Assembly: GCF_902706295.1 (NCBI RefSeq)
Contig: NZ_CACSJJ010000011.1
Coordinates: 1 to 64,000, forward strand
Reading direction: 5' to 3'
DNA: 64,000 bases
DNA from: Arthrobacter sp. 18067
Lineage (GTDB): Bacteria; Actinomycetota; Actinomycetes; Actinomycetales; Micrococcaceae
Part shown: positions 44,113-52,439 of the stretch, one piece after another
How positions within the stretch are numbered: position 1 is the first letter of the stretch
Layout: each line of letters begins with the position of its first letter
Program-made: the position numbers and the translations under genes
Notes under the pieces: model-generated
Told to the model about the DNA's origin: nothing
What the model saw: only the letters and a program-made list of their open reading frames with translations
Databases searched by the model: none

Positions 44113-44200
44113 GGAAGGTTGTCCGAGCGGCCTAAGGAGCTGGTCTTGAAAACCAGTGTGCGGTAACCCCGTACCAAGGGTTCAAATCCCTTACCTTCCG
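44113..44200 (+). tRNA. tRNA-Ser (TGA)
   Basis: A class II tRNA of 88 bases with a long variable arm: acceptor GGAAGGT/ACCTTCC, anticodon stem CTGGT/ACCAG, loop CTTGAAA (anticodon TGA, codons TCA and TCG), T-arm AAGGG/CCCTT. The 3' CCA is encoded at 44201-44203. Confidence 0.95.
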
Positions 44201-44207
44201 CCAAGAG

Positions 44208-44236
44208 ATGCCCCGGGTTCCATAGCCCGGGGCATT
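44208..44236 (+). terminator. Terminator after tRNA-Ser (TGA)
   Basis: A 10-12-bp stem (ATGCCCCGGG and CCCGGGGCAT) with a short loop is followed by TTTTTG, a few bases after the tRNA. Confidence 0.85.
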
Positions 44237-44404
44237 TTTGTGTGTGCAAGTGCTGCCCTGATGGCAATTCGGGGTGCGGAACTGAGAACTGACACCCGGA
44301 AGATCATTGAAACTGTCAGACCCCCCGCATAGTGTTCTGTCTGTCTCCACACCACTGACACAAGCCGTAGCTTTCGCCACGGAATAACAACAGGAGCCTG
44401 ACCT

Positions 44405-45190
44405 ATGCCTAAGCCCGACATCACTCCCGGCGCACCCTGCTGGATCGATCTGATGACGTCCGATACGGGAAAGGCCAAGGCCTTCTACACTGCCCTGTTT
44501 GGCTGGACCTACGAGACCGGGGACCAGGAAAAATACGGCGGCTACATCACGGCGTCCAAGGACGGCCGGATGGTTGCAGGCATCATGGAGAAGCAGGCGG
44601 ACATGGGTGCCATGCCGGATGTCTGGTCAACCTACCTGCGCACCGATGACATCAAGGCAACCACGGAGGCAGCTGCCGCCAATGGAGGCCAGGTGTATTT
44701 GGAGCCCATGGAGGTCCCGGAGCAGGGCAGTATGGCCATGTATGGGGATGCCTCAGGCGCCTCCATCGGAGCCTGGCAGTTCGGTGACATGAAGGGCTAC
44801 GAGGTGGCGGCCGAGGCGGGGGCTCCCGCGTGGCATGAACTCCTTTCCAAGGATTACGAGTCCGCGGTCACCTTCTACCAGAAGGTCTTCGGCTGGGACA
44901 CGGACGTCATGAGCGATACCCCGGAATTCCGCTACACAACCCTTGGCGCCGGCGATGACGCGAAGGCAGGCATCATGGATGCCTCCGGCTTCCTGCCCGA
45001 GCAGGTCCCCTCCATGTGGAGCGTGTACTTCGCCGTGGAGGACACGGACGCAACCGTGGAGCAAGCCGCAGCCCTGGGTGCCACCGTCATGCAGCCAGCG
45101 GAGGACACTCCGTTCGGGCGGCTGGCCACGTTGTCGGACCCGACAGGCGCCGTCTTCAAGGTGATCCAGGATTTGGGACAGACGGCCTAG
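44405..45190 (+). CDS. VOC-family protein with two glyoxalase-like domains
   Basis: 261 residues built from two VOC domains (about 8-120 and 138-258). Both have the pattern of a conserved aromatic start (CWIDLMTSD; AWHELLSKD) and FYxxxFGW (FYTALFGWTY; FYQKVFGWDT). The paired layout resembles actinobacterial hydroxylase/glyoxalase-like proteins of the CFP-30B type. The ligand is unknown; one or two divalent metals may be bound through His/Glu. AGGAG precedes the ATG. Single gene. Confidence 0.85.
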   Translation: MPKPDITPGAPCWIDLMTSDTGKAKAFYTALFGWTYETGDQEKYGGYITASKDGRMVAGIMEKQADMGAMPDVWSTYLRTDDIKATTEAAAANGGQVYLEPMEVPEQGSMAMYGDASGASIGAWQFGDMKGYEVAAEAGAPAWHELLSKDYESAVTFYQKVFGWDTDVMSDTPEFRYTTLGAGDDAKAGIMDASGFLPEQVPSMWSVYFAVEDTDATVEQAAALGATVMQPAEDTPFGRLATLSDPTGAVFKVIQDLGQTA

Positions 45191-45204
45191 ACTTTGACAC
45201 TTCG

Positions 45205-45280
45205 GGTCACGCCCGGCTGCCTCCCACCCAGAGTCGGCCGGGCTGATCCACTCATTGCCGGCATTGGGGGATCGGCCGGC
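45205..45280. other. GC-rich inverted repeats after the VOC gene
   Basis: GCCCGGC/GCCGGGC and GCCGGC/GCCGGC pairs lie about 20 to 90 bases after the stop. They could form a weak terminator, but there is no T-run. Confidence 0.3.
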
Positions 45281-45361
45281 ATGGGTCCTTTTCTGGTCCC
45301 TCATTGTTGACCACAGGTCCGTTCTTCCGACGCATCGTGGTCCTTCTGGAATGAGGACAGA

Positions 45362-45853
45362 ATGCTCCACCGTTCGAAAACCGTACGGATTGCTGCCGTA
45401 CTGGGCATGGCATCACTCGCACTGGCAGGTTGTTCGTTGATCAGCAGCGGAGACGCCAAACGCGATGAATCCGGCAAGCCGACGGAGTCGTCCAAGGCCG
45501 ACGCCTTCAAAGTGAAGTTGGGCGATTGCATCGCCAACCCGGACAGCCAGGAAGTTGTGGATGTCACCATCATTCCGTGCGATCAGAGCCACGACCTTGA
45601 AGCCTTTGCACTGACCAACATGGACGCTTCAACGTTCCCCGGCGATGCCGAGGTTGGCACACAGGCTGAGGAGTACTGTGGCGCACAGTTTTCAACGTTC
45701 GTTGGCTTGCCGTTCGAAGAATCCGCGCTGGAGGTCACCTTCCTCCATCCCACAAGCGACTCCTGGAAGAACGGCGACCGCGAGATCGTCTGCCTCATCG
45801 GTGGCGCCGCCGGGTCCGCCACCACAGGGTCCTTGAAGGGCGCTGCGAAATAG
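45362..45853 (+). CDS. Septum-formation-like lipoprotein
   Basis: A 163-residue lipoprotein with lipobox LALAGC (Cys24) and a short Ser/Asp/Lys-rich linker. The mature domain has the actinobacterial septum-formation pattern (VKLGDCIANPDSQEVVDVTIIPCDQSHDLEAFAL, EEYCGAQFSTFVG, IVCLIGG) with four Cys likely forming two disulfides. The cellular role is not proven for this family. GAGGACAG precedes the ATG. Confidence 0.75.
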   Translation: MLHRSKTVRIAAVLGMASLALAGCSLISSGDAKRDESGKPTESSKADAFKVKLGDCIANPDSQEVVDVTIIPCDQSHDLEAFALTNMDASTFPGDAEVGTQAEEYCGAQFSTFVGLPFEESALEVTFLHPTSDSWKNGDREIVCLIGGAAGSATTGSLKGAAK

Positions 45854-46035
45854 CACGCCAGTGGCCGGAGAACCATCCGGCCACCATCGGTCCACCTCCC
45901 ATTCATTCCGTCGTGTTCTGCTATGCCCGAGCAACAGGTTTACCCCGGAGTAACTTCCGGAACAGCGCCCGTTCCACAAGAGAGCGGGTGTCGTCCAAAG
46001 GGCCCCACAGGGCCCCCTAATGAAAGTTAGAGCGG

Positions 46036-49000
46036 ATGCACCAACAACATTGGAAATTAGCAGCGGGAACGGTCTTGTCAGTGGGGTTGCTTGCCGCCCC
46101 ACTGACGGCCGCTCCGGCCATGGCAGCGGATGAACCGTCCGCCCCCGCAGGCACATCGCCCGTGGTGATCAACGAGGCCTACCTCAGCGGTGGCAGCAGC
46201 GGTGCGGCCTTCAAGAATAAGTTCGTCGAACTCTACAACTCCTCGGACGCGCCGGTCAGCCTGGCGGGGTGGTCGTTGCAGTACCGGTCCGGCACAGCCA
46301 CTGCAGCACCCACGGGGATCACTCCCCTCACGGGCAGCATCCCGGCAAAGGGCTATTTCCTGGTTCAAGGTGCCACCAACAGCGGAACGTCCACGGCGCC
46401 TGCACTTCCCCCGGCCGATGTGCAAGCTACAGGTACTCTGAACCCCAGCGGAACCACTGGCACGCTGCTCCTGGCCAAGCAGGCCACCGCAGTGTCTCCT
46501 TTGCCGTCAGGTTCCGTGACGGGGAACGCGGCCATTGCCGACCTTCTGGGCTATGGCACCTCCAACACCTTTGAGGCTGCCGTTGCCCCGGCACCCACCG
46601 GCAACTCGGACGTCAAGAGCCTCAACCGGACCAACGGTGTGGACACTGACTCCAACGCCGCAGACTTCAGCCTCAGCGCCACCATCACCCCTACGCCCTC
46701 CAATGGCGGAACTCCTCCCACCGATCCTGAGCCGCAACCCGGGGTCAAGGCCATCGCGGAGATCCAAGGAACCGGTCCGGCAAGCCCGCTCGTCGGCAGT
46801 ACGGTGACCACGCGAGGCAAGGTCACCGCGGTCTACGCAACCGGCGGCTTCAACGGCTACAACATCCAGACCCCCGGAACCGGCGGCGATACCGCCGGGG
46901 CGGCCAGGACGGCGTCGGACGCTTTGTTCGTCTATTCACCCACGACGGCTGGAACGGTCCAGGAGGGCGACTACCTGGAACTCACCGGTGTTGTCAGCGA
47001 ATTCGCCAACCAGACCCAGCTCACCGTTGATGCTGCGGGGTTCAAGAAGCTCACAGAGGCCGCACCCGAGGTCAAGTCCACACCGTTCACCTTGCCGGCC
47101 AACGAGGCCGCCCGCGAAAGCCTCGAGGGCATGCTCGTTTCGCCGCAGGGTGACTTCACGGTCACGGACAACTACTCCCTGAACCAGTACGGCGAGATCG
47201 GCCTGGCGGCCGGCACATCGCCCTTGGTACAGCCGACGGCGGTAGCCACCTACGGCTCGCCGGAGTACGCCGCGGTAGTTGCGGACAACGCGCTTCGCGG
47301 CATCAAGCTCGACGACGGCGCGTCCACCAACTTCCTCAAGGACGCCACCACCAAAGCCCAGCAATTGCCGTACCTGACCGCGTCGGACCCCGTACGTGTG
47401 GGCTCGCCCGCGAAGTTCCGGACCGACGTCATTTTGGGTTACGGCAACAACTCATGGAAATTCCAGCCCCTCGCGGCCCTGAGCCCGGCAAACGCTGAGT
47501 CCGTTCAGCCTGCGAGCTTCACCGCCACCCGGCCCGAGGGTCCTGCTGATGTAGGTGGCAGCCTCAAGCTCGCTTCCTTCAACGTGCTCAACTACTTCCC
47601 CACCACCGGCGACCAGCTGCCCGGATGCGTCTTCTACACCGACCGCGATGGCAACCCGATCACGGTCAAGGAAGGCTGCAACGCCCGCGGCGCTGCCAAC
47701 GCGGAGAACTTTGAGCGCCAGCAGAGCAAGATCGTCGCCGCCATAACCAAAGCGGGTGCCGACGTCGTGTCGCTCGAAGAGATCGAAAACTCGGCACAGT
47801 TCGGCAAGAACCGTGACGACGCGTTGTCCAAGCTGGTGGATGCCCTCAACGTCAAGACCCCTGGCGTGTGGGACTACGTGCGCACACCCGCAAATGCTCC
47901 CCCGCTCAGCGATGAAGACATGATCCGCACCGCTTTTATCTACAAGAAGGCCGTGGCGGAGCCCGTTGGCGAGTCCATCATCCACAACGACACTGTGGCC
48001 TTCGCAAGTGCCCGCAAGCCCCTCGCGCAGCTCTTCAAGCCTGTGGGCGGAGATGATGACAAGAAGTTCATCGCGATCGTGAACCACTTCAAGTCCAAGG
48101 GCTCCGCAGCCACACCGGACGACACAGACAAGGGCCAGGGCGCCTCAAATATCGCCCGCACCAAGCAGGCCGAATCGCTGCTGGCTTTCTCCAAGGACCT
48201 TCAAGCCTCCAAGGGCACCGACAAGGTCTTCCTGATCGGTGACTTCAACGCCTACTCCAAGGAAGACCCCATCAACGTCCTGACCGGCGCCGGCTACACC
48301 GATCTCGAAGTTGGTACGGGTAAGCACTCATACCTCTTTGGCGGCATGGTGGGTTCCTTGGACCACATCCTTGCTTCCCCGGCTGCCGCTGAGGCAGTCA
48401 CGGGAACCGACATCTGGAACATCAACTCCGTAGAGTCCGTGGCGCTGGAGTACAGCAGGTATAACAACAATGTGACCAACTACTATGCCGAGGACGAGTT
48501 CCGGGCCAGCGACCACGACCCCGTAGTGGTGGGCCTGAACCTGACCACCGAGGCTCCGGCAACCGTTGACCTGCAGTTCCTGGGCATCAACGACTTCCAC
48601 GGTCGCATCGATTCCAACACCGTGCTCTTCGCGGGCACCGTTGAGAAGCTCCGTGCGGCGGCTACCCCCGGCGCTACGGCCTTCATCTCAGCCGGTGACA
48701 ACATCGGAGCTTCGCTCTTCGCGTCATCCGTAGCGAAGGACCAGCCCACCATTGACGTCCTGAACACTCTTGAACTGCAGGCTTCCGCGGTAGGCAACCA
48801 CGAGTTCGACGGCGGCTGGCAGGACCTGCGCGACCGCGTCATATCTGGAGGCAACAACGCCAAGTTCGCCTACCTTGGTGCGAACGTCTACCAAAAGGGC
48901 ACCACCACTCCGGTCTTGCCGGAGTACAAGGTCCTGGACATGAACGGCATGCGCGTAGCCGTTATCGGCACGGTCACGCAGGAAGTTCCTTCCTTGGTAA

Positions 49001-50568
49001 CCCCTGCCGGAATCACGGATCTCGAATTCGGGGATCCGGTGGAAGCCATCAATCGGGTTGCCGCGAAGATCAAGGCTGAAAACCTTGCTGACCTCATCAT
49101 CGTGGAAAACCACGACGGCGCCGCTTCCGGTACGCCGGAGGGCGCCACCCTGGAGCAGGAAGTTGCCGCCGGCGGACCCTTCGCCAAGCTCGTCAACGAA
49201 ACCACTCCTGACGTCGCGGCGATCTTCACCGGGCACACGCACAAGGAATACGCCTGGGATGCCCCGGTACTGGACGCCAACGGCCAGCCGACCGGCAAGA
49301 CCCGCCCCATCGTGCAGACCGGAAACTACGGCGAAAACGTCGGCAGCGTGACCCTCACGGTGGACACGGCCAGCAAGTCGGTGACGGCATACAAAGCCGC
49401 GGTCATCGACCGGACCACCGAGACCGCTGAAAGCCTGGTCGCTGCCTACCCGCGGGTGGCGGCAGTGAAGACGATCGTGGACAAGGCCCTCGCCCAAGCA
49501 GCAGAGATCGGCAACCAGCCGGTAGGTACAGTGACCGCTGATATCACTACGGCATTCACGCCGGACCCCGCCGGCGGCGCCCCCAAGCGGGACGATCGCG
49601 CGAGTGAGTCCACCCTGGGCAACCTTGTCGCGGACTCGCTGGTGGACACGCTCAAGGCGCCTGAGCTGGGCGCGGCGGAGATCGGCGTCGTGAATCCCGG
49701 TGGCCTGCGCAACGAGCTCTACTACGCACCGGACGGCACCATCACGTACGCCGAGGCCAACGCGGTCCTGCCGTTCGTGAACAACCTGTGGACCACGTCA
49801 TTGACGGGTACACAGTTCAAGACGCTCCTGGAGCAGCAATGGCAGACGAACCCTGACGGCACCATTCCCAGCCGCCCCTATCAGCAGCTGGGACTGTCCA
49901 AGAACGTGAACTACACCTACGACGCCGCACGCCCCGCAGGTGACCGCATCACCGGCATCTGGGTCAATGGCGCTGTGATCGACCCCGCCAAGCAGTACAA
50001 GATCGGCACCTTCAGCTTCCTGGCTACCGGCGGTGACAACTTCCGGGTGTTCAAGGAAGGCAGCAACACGAAGGACACCGGTTTGGTGGATCGCGATGCG
50101 TGGATCAAGTACCTGAAAGCACACAAACCCGTGTCTCCGGACTTCGCGCGTCGTTCTGTTGCTGTGGTGAACTCCACCGCAGCCGAGGTCAAGGCGGGAG
50201 AATCCATGGCCTTGGCTGTCTCCAAGCTGAATCTGACGTCCATCGGCAGTCCGGCAAACGCGTCGCTCAACGCCGTCTTCGTGGACAGCAAGGGCGCAGC
50301 GGTGACGCTTGGCTCCGTGCCGGTCACGGCTGGCGCGGCCACTGTGAACCTCAAGGTTCCCGCCGCGGCAGCTGCAGGCACCGGCACAGTGGTGCTCACC
50401 GCCGTCGAAAGTGGAACTGTGGTGAAGGCGCTGGTGAAGGTGACTGAGAGCGGACCCAACCCACCGCAGTGCACTCCCCCGGTGAAGCCGTCCAAGTGGT
50501 ACGACATCGTGGGCTGGCTCCGGTACGCCTTCGCATGGTTGGAGTACCAGAAGTGCTTGAGGGGCTAG
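46036..50568 (+). CDS. Secreted nuclease (ExeM/NucH type) fused to 5'-nucleotidase
   Basis: A 1510-residue secreted protein. Residues 1-31 are a signal peptide (cleavage after PAMA). Then: a lamin-tail domain (about 40-170, VVINEAYLSGGSSGAAFKNKFVELYN), an OB-like nuclease segment (about 245-370), an endonuclease/exonuclease/phosphatase domain (about 510-835, FNVLNYF, VSLEEIEN, LIGDFNAYSKEDP, SDHDPVVV), and a calcineurin-like 5'-nucleotidase domain (about 850-1100, INDFHGRID, GDNIGAS, GNHEFDGG, ENHDG, GHTHKEY). A 5'-nucleotidase C-terminal domain (about 1165-1380) and an Ig-like domain follow. No LPXTG anchor. It should degrade extracellular DNA down to nucleosides and phosphate. No clear ribosome binding site. 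Confidence 0.9.
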   Translation: MHQQHWKLAAGTVLSVGLLAAPLTAAPAMAADEPSAPAGTSPVVINEAYLSGGSSGAAFKNKFVELYNSSDAPVSLAGWSLQYRSGTATAAPTGITPLTGSIPAKGYFLVQGATNSGTSTAPALPPADVQATGTLNPSGTTGTLLLAKQATAVSPLPSGSVTGNAAIADLLGYGTSNTFEAAVAPAPTGNSDVKSLNRTNGVDTDSNAADFSLSATITPTPSNGGTPPTDPEPQPGVKAIAEIQGTGPASPLVGSTVTTRGKVTAVYATGGFNGYNIQTPGTGGDTAGAARTASDALFVYSPTTAGTVQEGDYLELTGVVSEFANQTQLTVDAAGFKKLTEAAPEVKSTPFTLPANEAARESLEGMLVSPQGDFTVTDNYSLNQYGEIGLAAGTSPLVQPTAVATYGSPEYAAVVADNALRGIKLDDGASTNFLKDATTKAQQLPYLTASDPVRVGSPAKFRTDVILGYGNNSWKFQPLAALSPANAESVQPASFTATRPEGPADVGGSLKLASFNVLNYFPTTGDQLPGCVFYTDRDGNPITVKEGCNARGAANAENFERQQSKIVAAITKAGADVVSLEEIENSAQFGKNRDDALSKLVDALNVKTPGVWDYVRTPANAPPLSDEDMIRTAFIYKKAVAEPVGESIIHNDTVAFASARKPLAQLFKPVGGDDDKKFIAIVNHFKSKGSAATPDDTDKGQGASNIARTKQAESLLAFSKDLQASKGTDKVFLIGDFNAYSKEDPINVLTGAGYTDLEVGTGKHSYLFGGMVGSLDHILASPAAAEAVTGTDIWNINSVESVALEYSRYNNNVTNYYAEDEFRASDHDPVVVGLNLTTEAPATVDLQFLGINDFHGRIDSNTVLFAGTVEKLRAAATPGATAFISAGDNIGASLFASSVAKDQPTIDVLNTLELQASAVGNHEFDGGWQDLRDRVISGGNNAKFAYLGANVYQKGTTTPVLPEYKVLDMNGMRVAVIGTVTQEVPSLVTPAGITDLEFGDPVEAINRVAAKIKAENLADLIIVENHDGAASGTPEGATLEQEVAAGGPFAKLVNETTPDVAAIFTGHTHKEYAWDAPVLDANGQPTGKTRPIVQTGNYGENVGSVTLTVDTASKSVTAYKAAVIDRTTETAESLVAAYPRVAAVKTIVDKALAQAAEIGNQPVGTVTADITTAFTPDPAGGAPKRDDRASESTLGNLVADSLVDTLKAPELGAAEIGVVNPGGLRNELYYAPDGTITYAEANAVLPFVNNLWTTSLTGTQFKTLLEQQWQTNPDGTIPSRPYQQLGLSKNVNYTYDAARPAGDRITGIWVNGAVIDPAKQYKIGTFSFLATGGDNFRVFKEGSNTKDTGLVDRDAWIKYLKAHKPVSPDFARRSVAVVNSTAAEVKAGESMALAVSKLNLTSIGSPANASLNAVFVDSKGAAVTLGSVPVTAGAATVNLKVPAAAAAGTGTVVLTAVESGTVVKALVKVTESGPNPPQCTPPVKPSKWYDIVGWLRYAFAWLEYQKCLRG

Positions 50569-50609
50569 CAACCTCCCAGTGACACAACACCCTTAGTGAC
50601 ACAACAGGG

Positions 50610-50652
50610 CAGGGCCCCTCACGATCTTCCTTCGTGAGGGGCCCTGCTTTTT
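50610..50652 (+). terminator. Terminator after the secreted nuclease gene
   Basis: A perfect 15-bp stem (50610-50624 with 50632-50646) has a 7-base loop and is followed by CTTTTTG. Upstream, the 12-base string AGTGACACAACA occurs twice (50577 and 50595). Confidence 0.85.
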
Positions 50653-50662
50653 GTCGGACGGT

Positions 50663-52123
50663 TTACTTGTTTGCCGGTTCCGGCTCTTGGACCCTGTCCG
50701 CATCCCGCTGCAGTTCGGCCTGGAACGCCGCGTAGCGGGCCAGATGTGCAGGACGGCGGCGGAGGATCGCCCACGCGACGCCCAGCATCAGGAACCACAG
50801 CGGAGTAGCAAGCAGGGCGGCGAGCGTGTCCGGCTGCGTGGTCAGCGTCCACAGCACGAAGGCGAAGAAGGCGAACACTACCCACACCATCACCACGCCG
50901 CCGGGCATCTTGAAGGCCGAGGAATCGTGCAGGTGCGGACGGCGCTTCCGGAAGGCCAGGTAGCTGGCCAGGATGATGGACCATACGAAGACGAAGCACA
51001 CGGCGGACACTGTGGTGACCATGTCGAACGCCTTGCCGATGTCCGAGCCGGCGTACATGAGAACGACGCCGGACAGCAGCAGGACGCAGGACAGGAACAG
51101 GGCGTTACGGGGTACTTTGCGTCCGGAGAGCGCGCCGAACACCTTGGGGGCGTCGCCTTCCTGCGCCAGACCGAACACCATGCGGGACGTGGAGTAGATG
51201 CCCGAGTTGGCCGATGACATGGCGGAGGTCAGCACCACGAGGTTGACGATGGTGGCCGCTGCGCCGAGGCCAGCGAGCGAGAACATGGCGATGAACGGGC
51301 TGTGACCGGCAGCGAACTGGGTCCACGGGGTGACGGACATGAGGATGATGAGCGCGCCTACGTAGAAGAGCAGGACGCGGATGGGGATGGAGTTGATGGC
51401 CTTGGGCAGGTTCTTCTCCGGGTCCTTGGCCTCAGCGGCGGTGGTTCCTACCAGTTCGATGCCCACGAACGCAAAGACGGCGATCTGGAAGCCGGCCACG
51501 AATCCCATGAACTCGTTGGGGAAGAATCCGCCGTGGCTCCAAAGGTTGGTGAAGCTGGCCGGTCCGGCGTCGGACTGGAAACCGCTGAAAATCATGAAGA
51601 GGCCAACGATGATCAACGCCGCGATGGCGACGATCTTGATGAGGGCAAACCAGAACTCGGTCTCGCCGAAGGCCTTGACCGTGGCAAGGTTCAGGAGCAG
51701 GAGAATGCCAATCGTGATCAGCCCTGGAACCCAGAGCGGCAAGGACGGCCAGAGTTCCTGGGAGTACCCGGCGATCGCGATGACGTCCGCGATCCCGGTA
51801 ATCACCCAGCAGAACCAGTACGTCCAACCGGTGAAGAATCCGGCCCAAGGGCCGAGCAGGTCAGCAGCGAAATCGCTGAAGGATTTATAGTTCAGGTTAC
51901 TTAGCAGCAGTTCACCCATGGCGCGCATGACGAAGAACAGCATGAAGCCGATGATCATGTACACGAAAATGACGGAAGGGCCGGCAGCGGAGATGGTCTT
52001 GCCGGAGCCCATGAAGAGTCCCGTGCCAATCGCTCCGCCGATGGCGATGAGCTGGATGTGGCGGTTGCTGAGCTGACGCTCGAGGTGCGGTGAATCGGTA
52101 CCGGTGGAAGGCTGAATCGTCAA
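50663..52123 (-). CDS. cycA: D-serine/D-alanine/glycine transporter CycA
   Basis: A 486-residue amino acid permease of the AAT/APC family with about 12 membrane segments. It is strikingly close to E. coli CycA throughout, e.g. LSNRHIQLIAIGGAIGTGLF, YKSFSDFAADLLGPWAG and SSANSGIYSTSRMVFGLAQEG, so glycine, D-alanine, D-serine and L-alanine are the expected substrates (proton symport). The start is taken as the TTG at 52123 with GGAG 5 bases upstream. It lies downstream of a tandem glycine riboswitch, which supports glycine as a substrate. Confidence 0.92.
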   Translation of the reverse strand: MTIQPSTGTDSPHLERQLSNRHIQLIAIGGAIGTGLFMGSGKTISAAGPSVIFVYMIIGFMLFFVMRAMGELLLSNLNYKSFSDFAADLLGPWAGFFTGWTYWFCWVITGIADVIAIAGYSQELWPSLPLWVPGLITIGILLLLNLATVKAFGETEFWFALIKIVAIAALIIVGLFMIFSGFQSDAGPASFTNLWSHGGFFPNEFMGFVAGFQIAVFAFVGIELVGTTAAEAKDPEKNLPKAINSIPIRVLLFYVGALIILMSVTPWTQFAAGHSPFIAMFSLAGLGAAATIVNLVVLTSAMSSANSGIYSTSRMVFGLAQEGDAPKVFGALSGRKVPRNALFLSCVLLLSGVVLMYAGSDIGKAFDMVTTVSAVCFVFVWSIILASYLAFRKRRPHLHDSSAFKMPGGVVMVWVVFAFFAFVLWTLTTQPDTLAALLATPLWFLMLGVAWAILRRRPAHLARYAAFQAELQRDADRVQEPEPANK

Positions 52124-52173
52124 AGGAACTCCATCGTTCAGGCGGCACAGGGTGCCACAAGATTCGGGTTCCT
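52124..52173 (-). promoter_or_regulatory. Possible expression platform of the glycine riboswitch
   Basis: AGGAAC (minus strand, 52173-52168), directly after the second aptamer, is complementary to GTTCCT (52129-52124), which adjoins the cycA TTG start and follows its GGAG. Pairing would hide the start region, suggesting translational control. This is inference from complementarity. Confidence 0.4.
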
Positions 52174-52178
52174 CCCCG

Positions 52179-52356
52179 CTCTGTAGATGGACCTGAGAGT
52201 TTCCGCAGGCGTGGGCCCGCTTGCACCTTCGGTGAGCCCGGTGACCGGACTGCTTTCCAGAGTTGCCTCGCCGCGGCGGTACGTGGGCCTGAGAGATTCC
52301 TGGGGAGGGTTTGCTCCTACGGCGCCTGTGGTGATGTACCGGCAGGGCTCTCCCGC
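52179..52356 (-). ncRNA. Tandem glycine riboswitch
   Basis: On the minus strand two glycine aptamers occur in series. The first (about 52356-52285) has GGGAGAG, GGCGCCGTAGGAGCAA and CTCTCAGGC. The second (about 52265-52179) has CTCTGGAAAGC, CACCGAAGGTGCAA, CTCTCAGGTCC and closes with CAGAG. These are the conserved gcvT-type elements. Two aptamers joined by a short linker are the classical architecture. The downstream gene is cycA. Confidence 0.92.
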
Positions 52357-52372
52357 CGCGGATCAAAAGCGC

Positions 52373-52393
52373 GCATCACCAACTGGGTGATGC
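52373..52393 (-). terminator. Hairpin after the FAD protein gene
   Basis: An 8-bp stem (GCATCACC with GGTGATGC) is followed on the minus strand by GCGCGCTTTTG. It could terminate the FAD gene or be the first hairpin of the riboswitch transcript. Confidence 0.45.
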
Positions 52394-52400
52394 AGCTCAC

Positions 52401-52429
52401 ACAGTAACGAAGGGCGGGCTGCTCCGCAA
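52401..52429 (-). promoter_or_regulatory. Putative promoter of the riboswitch-cycA transcript
   Basis: On the minus strand TTGCGG (52429-52424), a 17-base spacer and TACTGT (52406-52401) lie just downstream of the FAD gene stop, about 45 bases before the first aptamer. Confidence 0.45.
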
Positions 52430-52439
52430 CCCCGCGTTG

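Noticed and set aside
44007..44380. Open frames over tRNA-Ser on the minus strand
   Set aside because: They are antisense to a complete tRNA gene and its terminator.
46005..46020. Repeated GGGCCCC before the secreted nuclease gene as a terminator or attenuator
   Set aside because: The copies are in direct orientation and there is no T-run or antiterminator partner.
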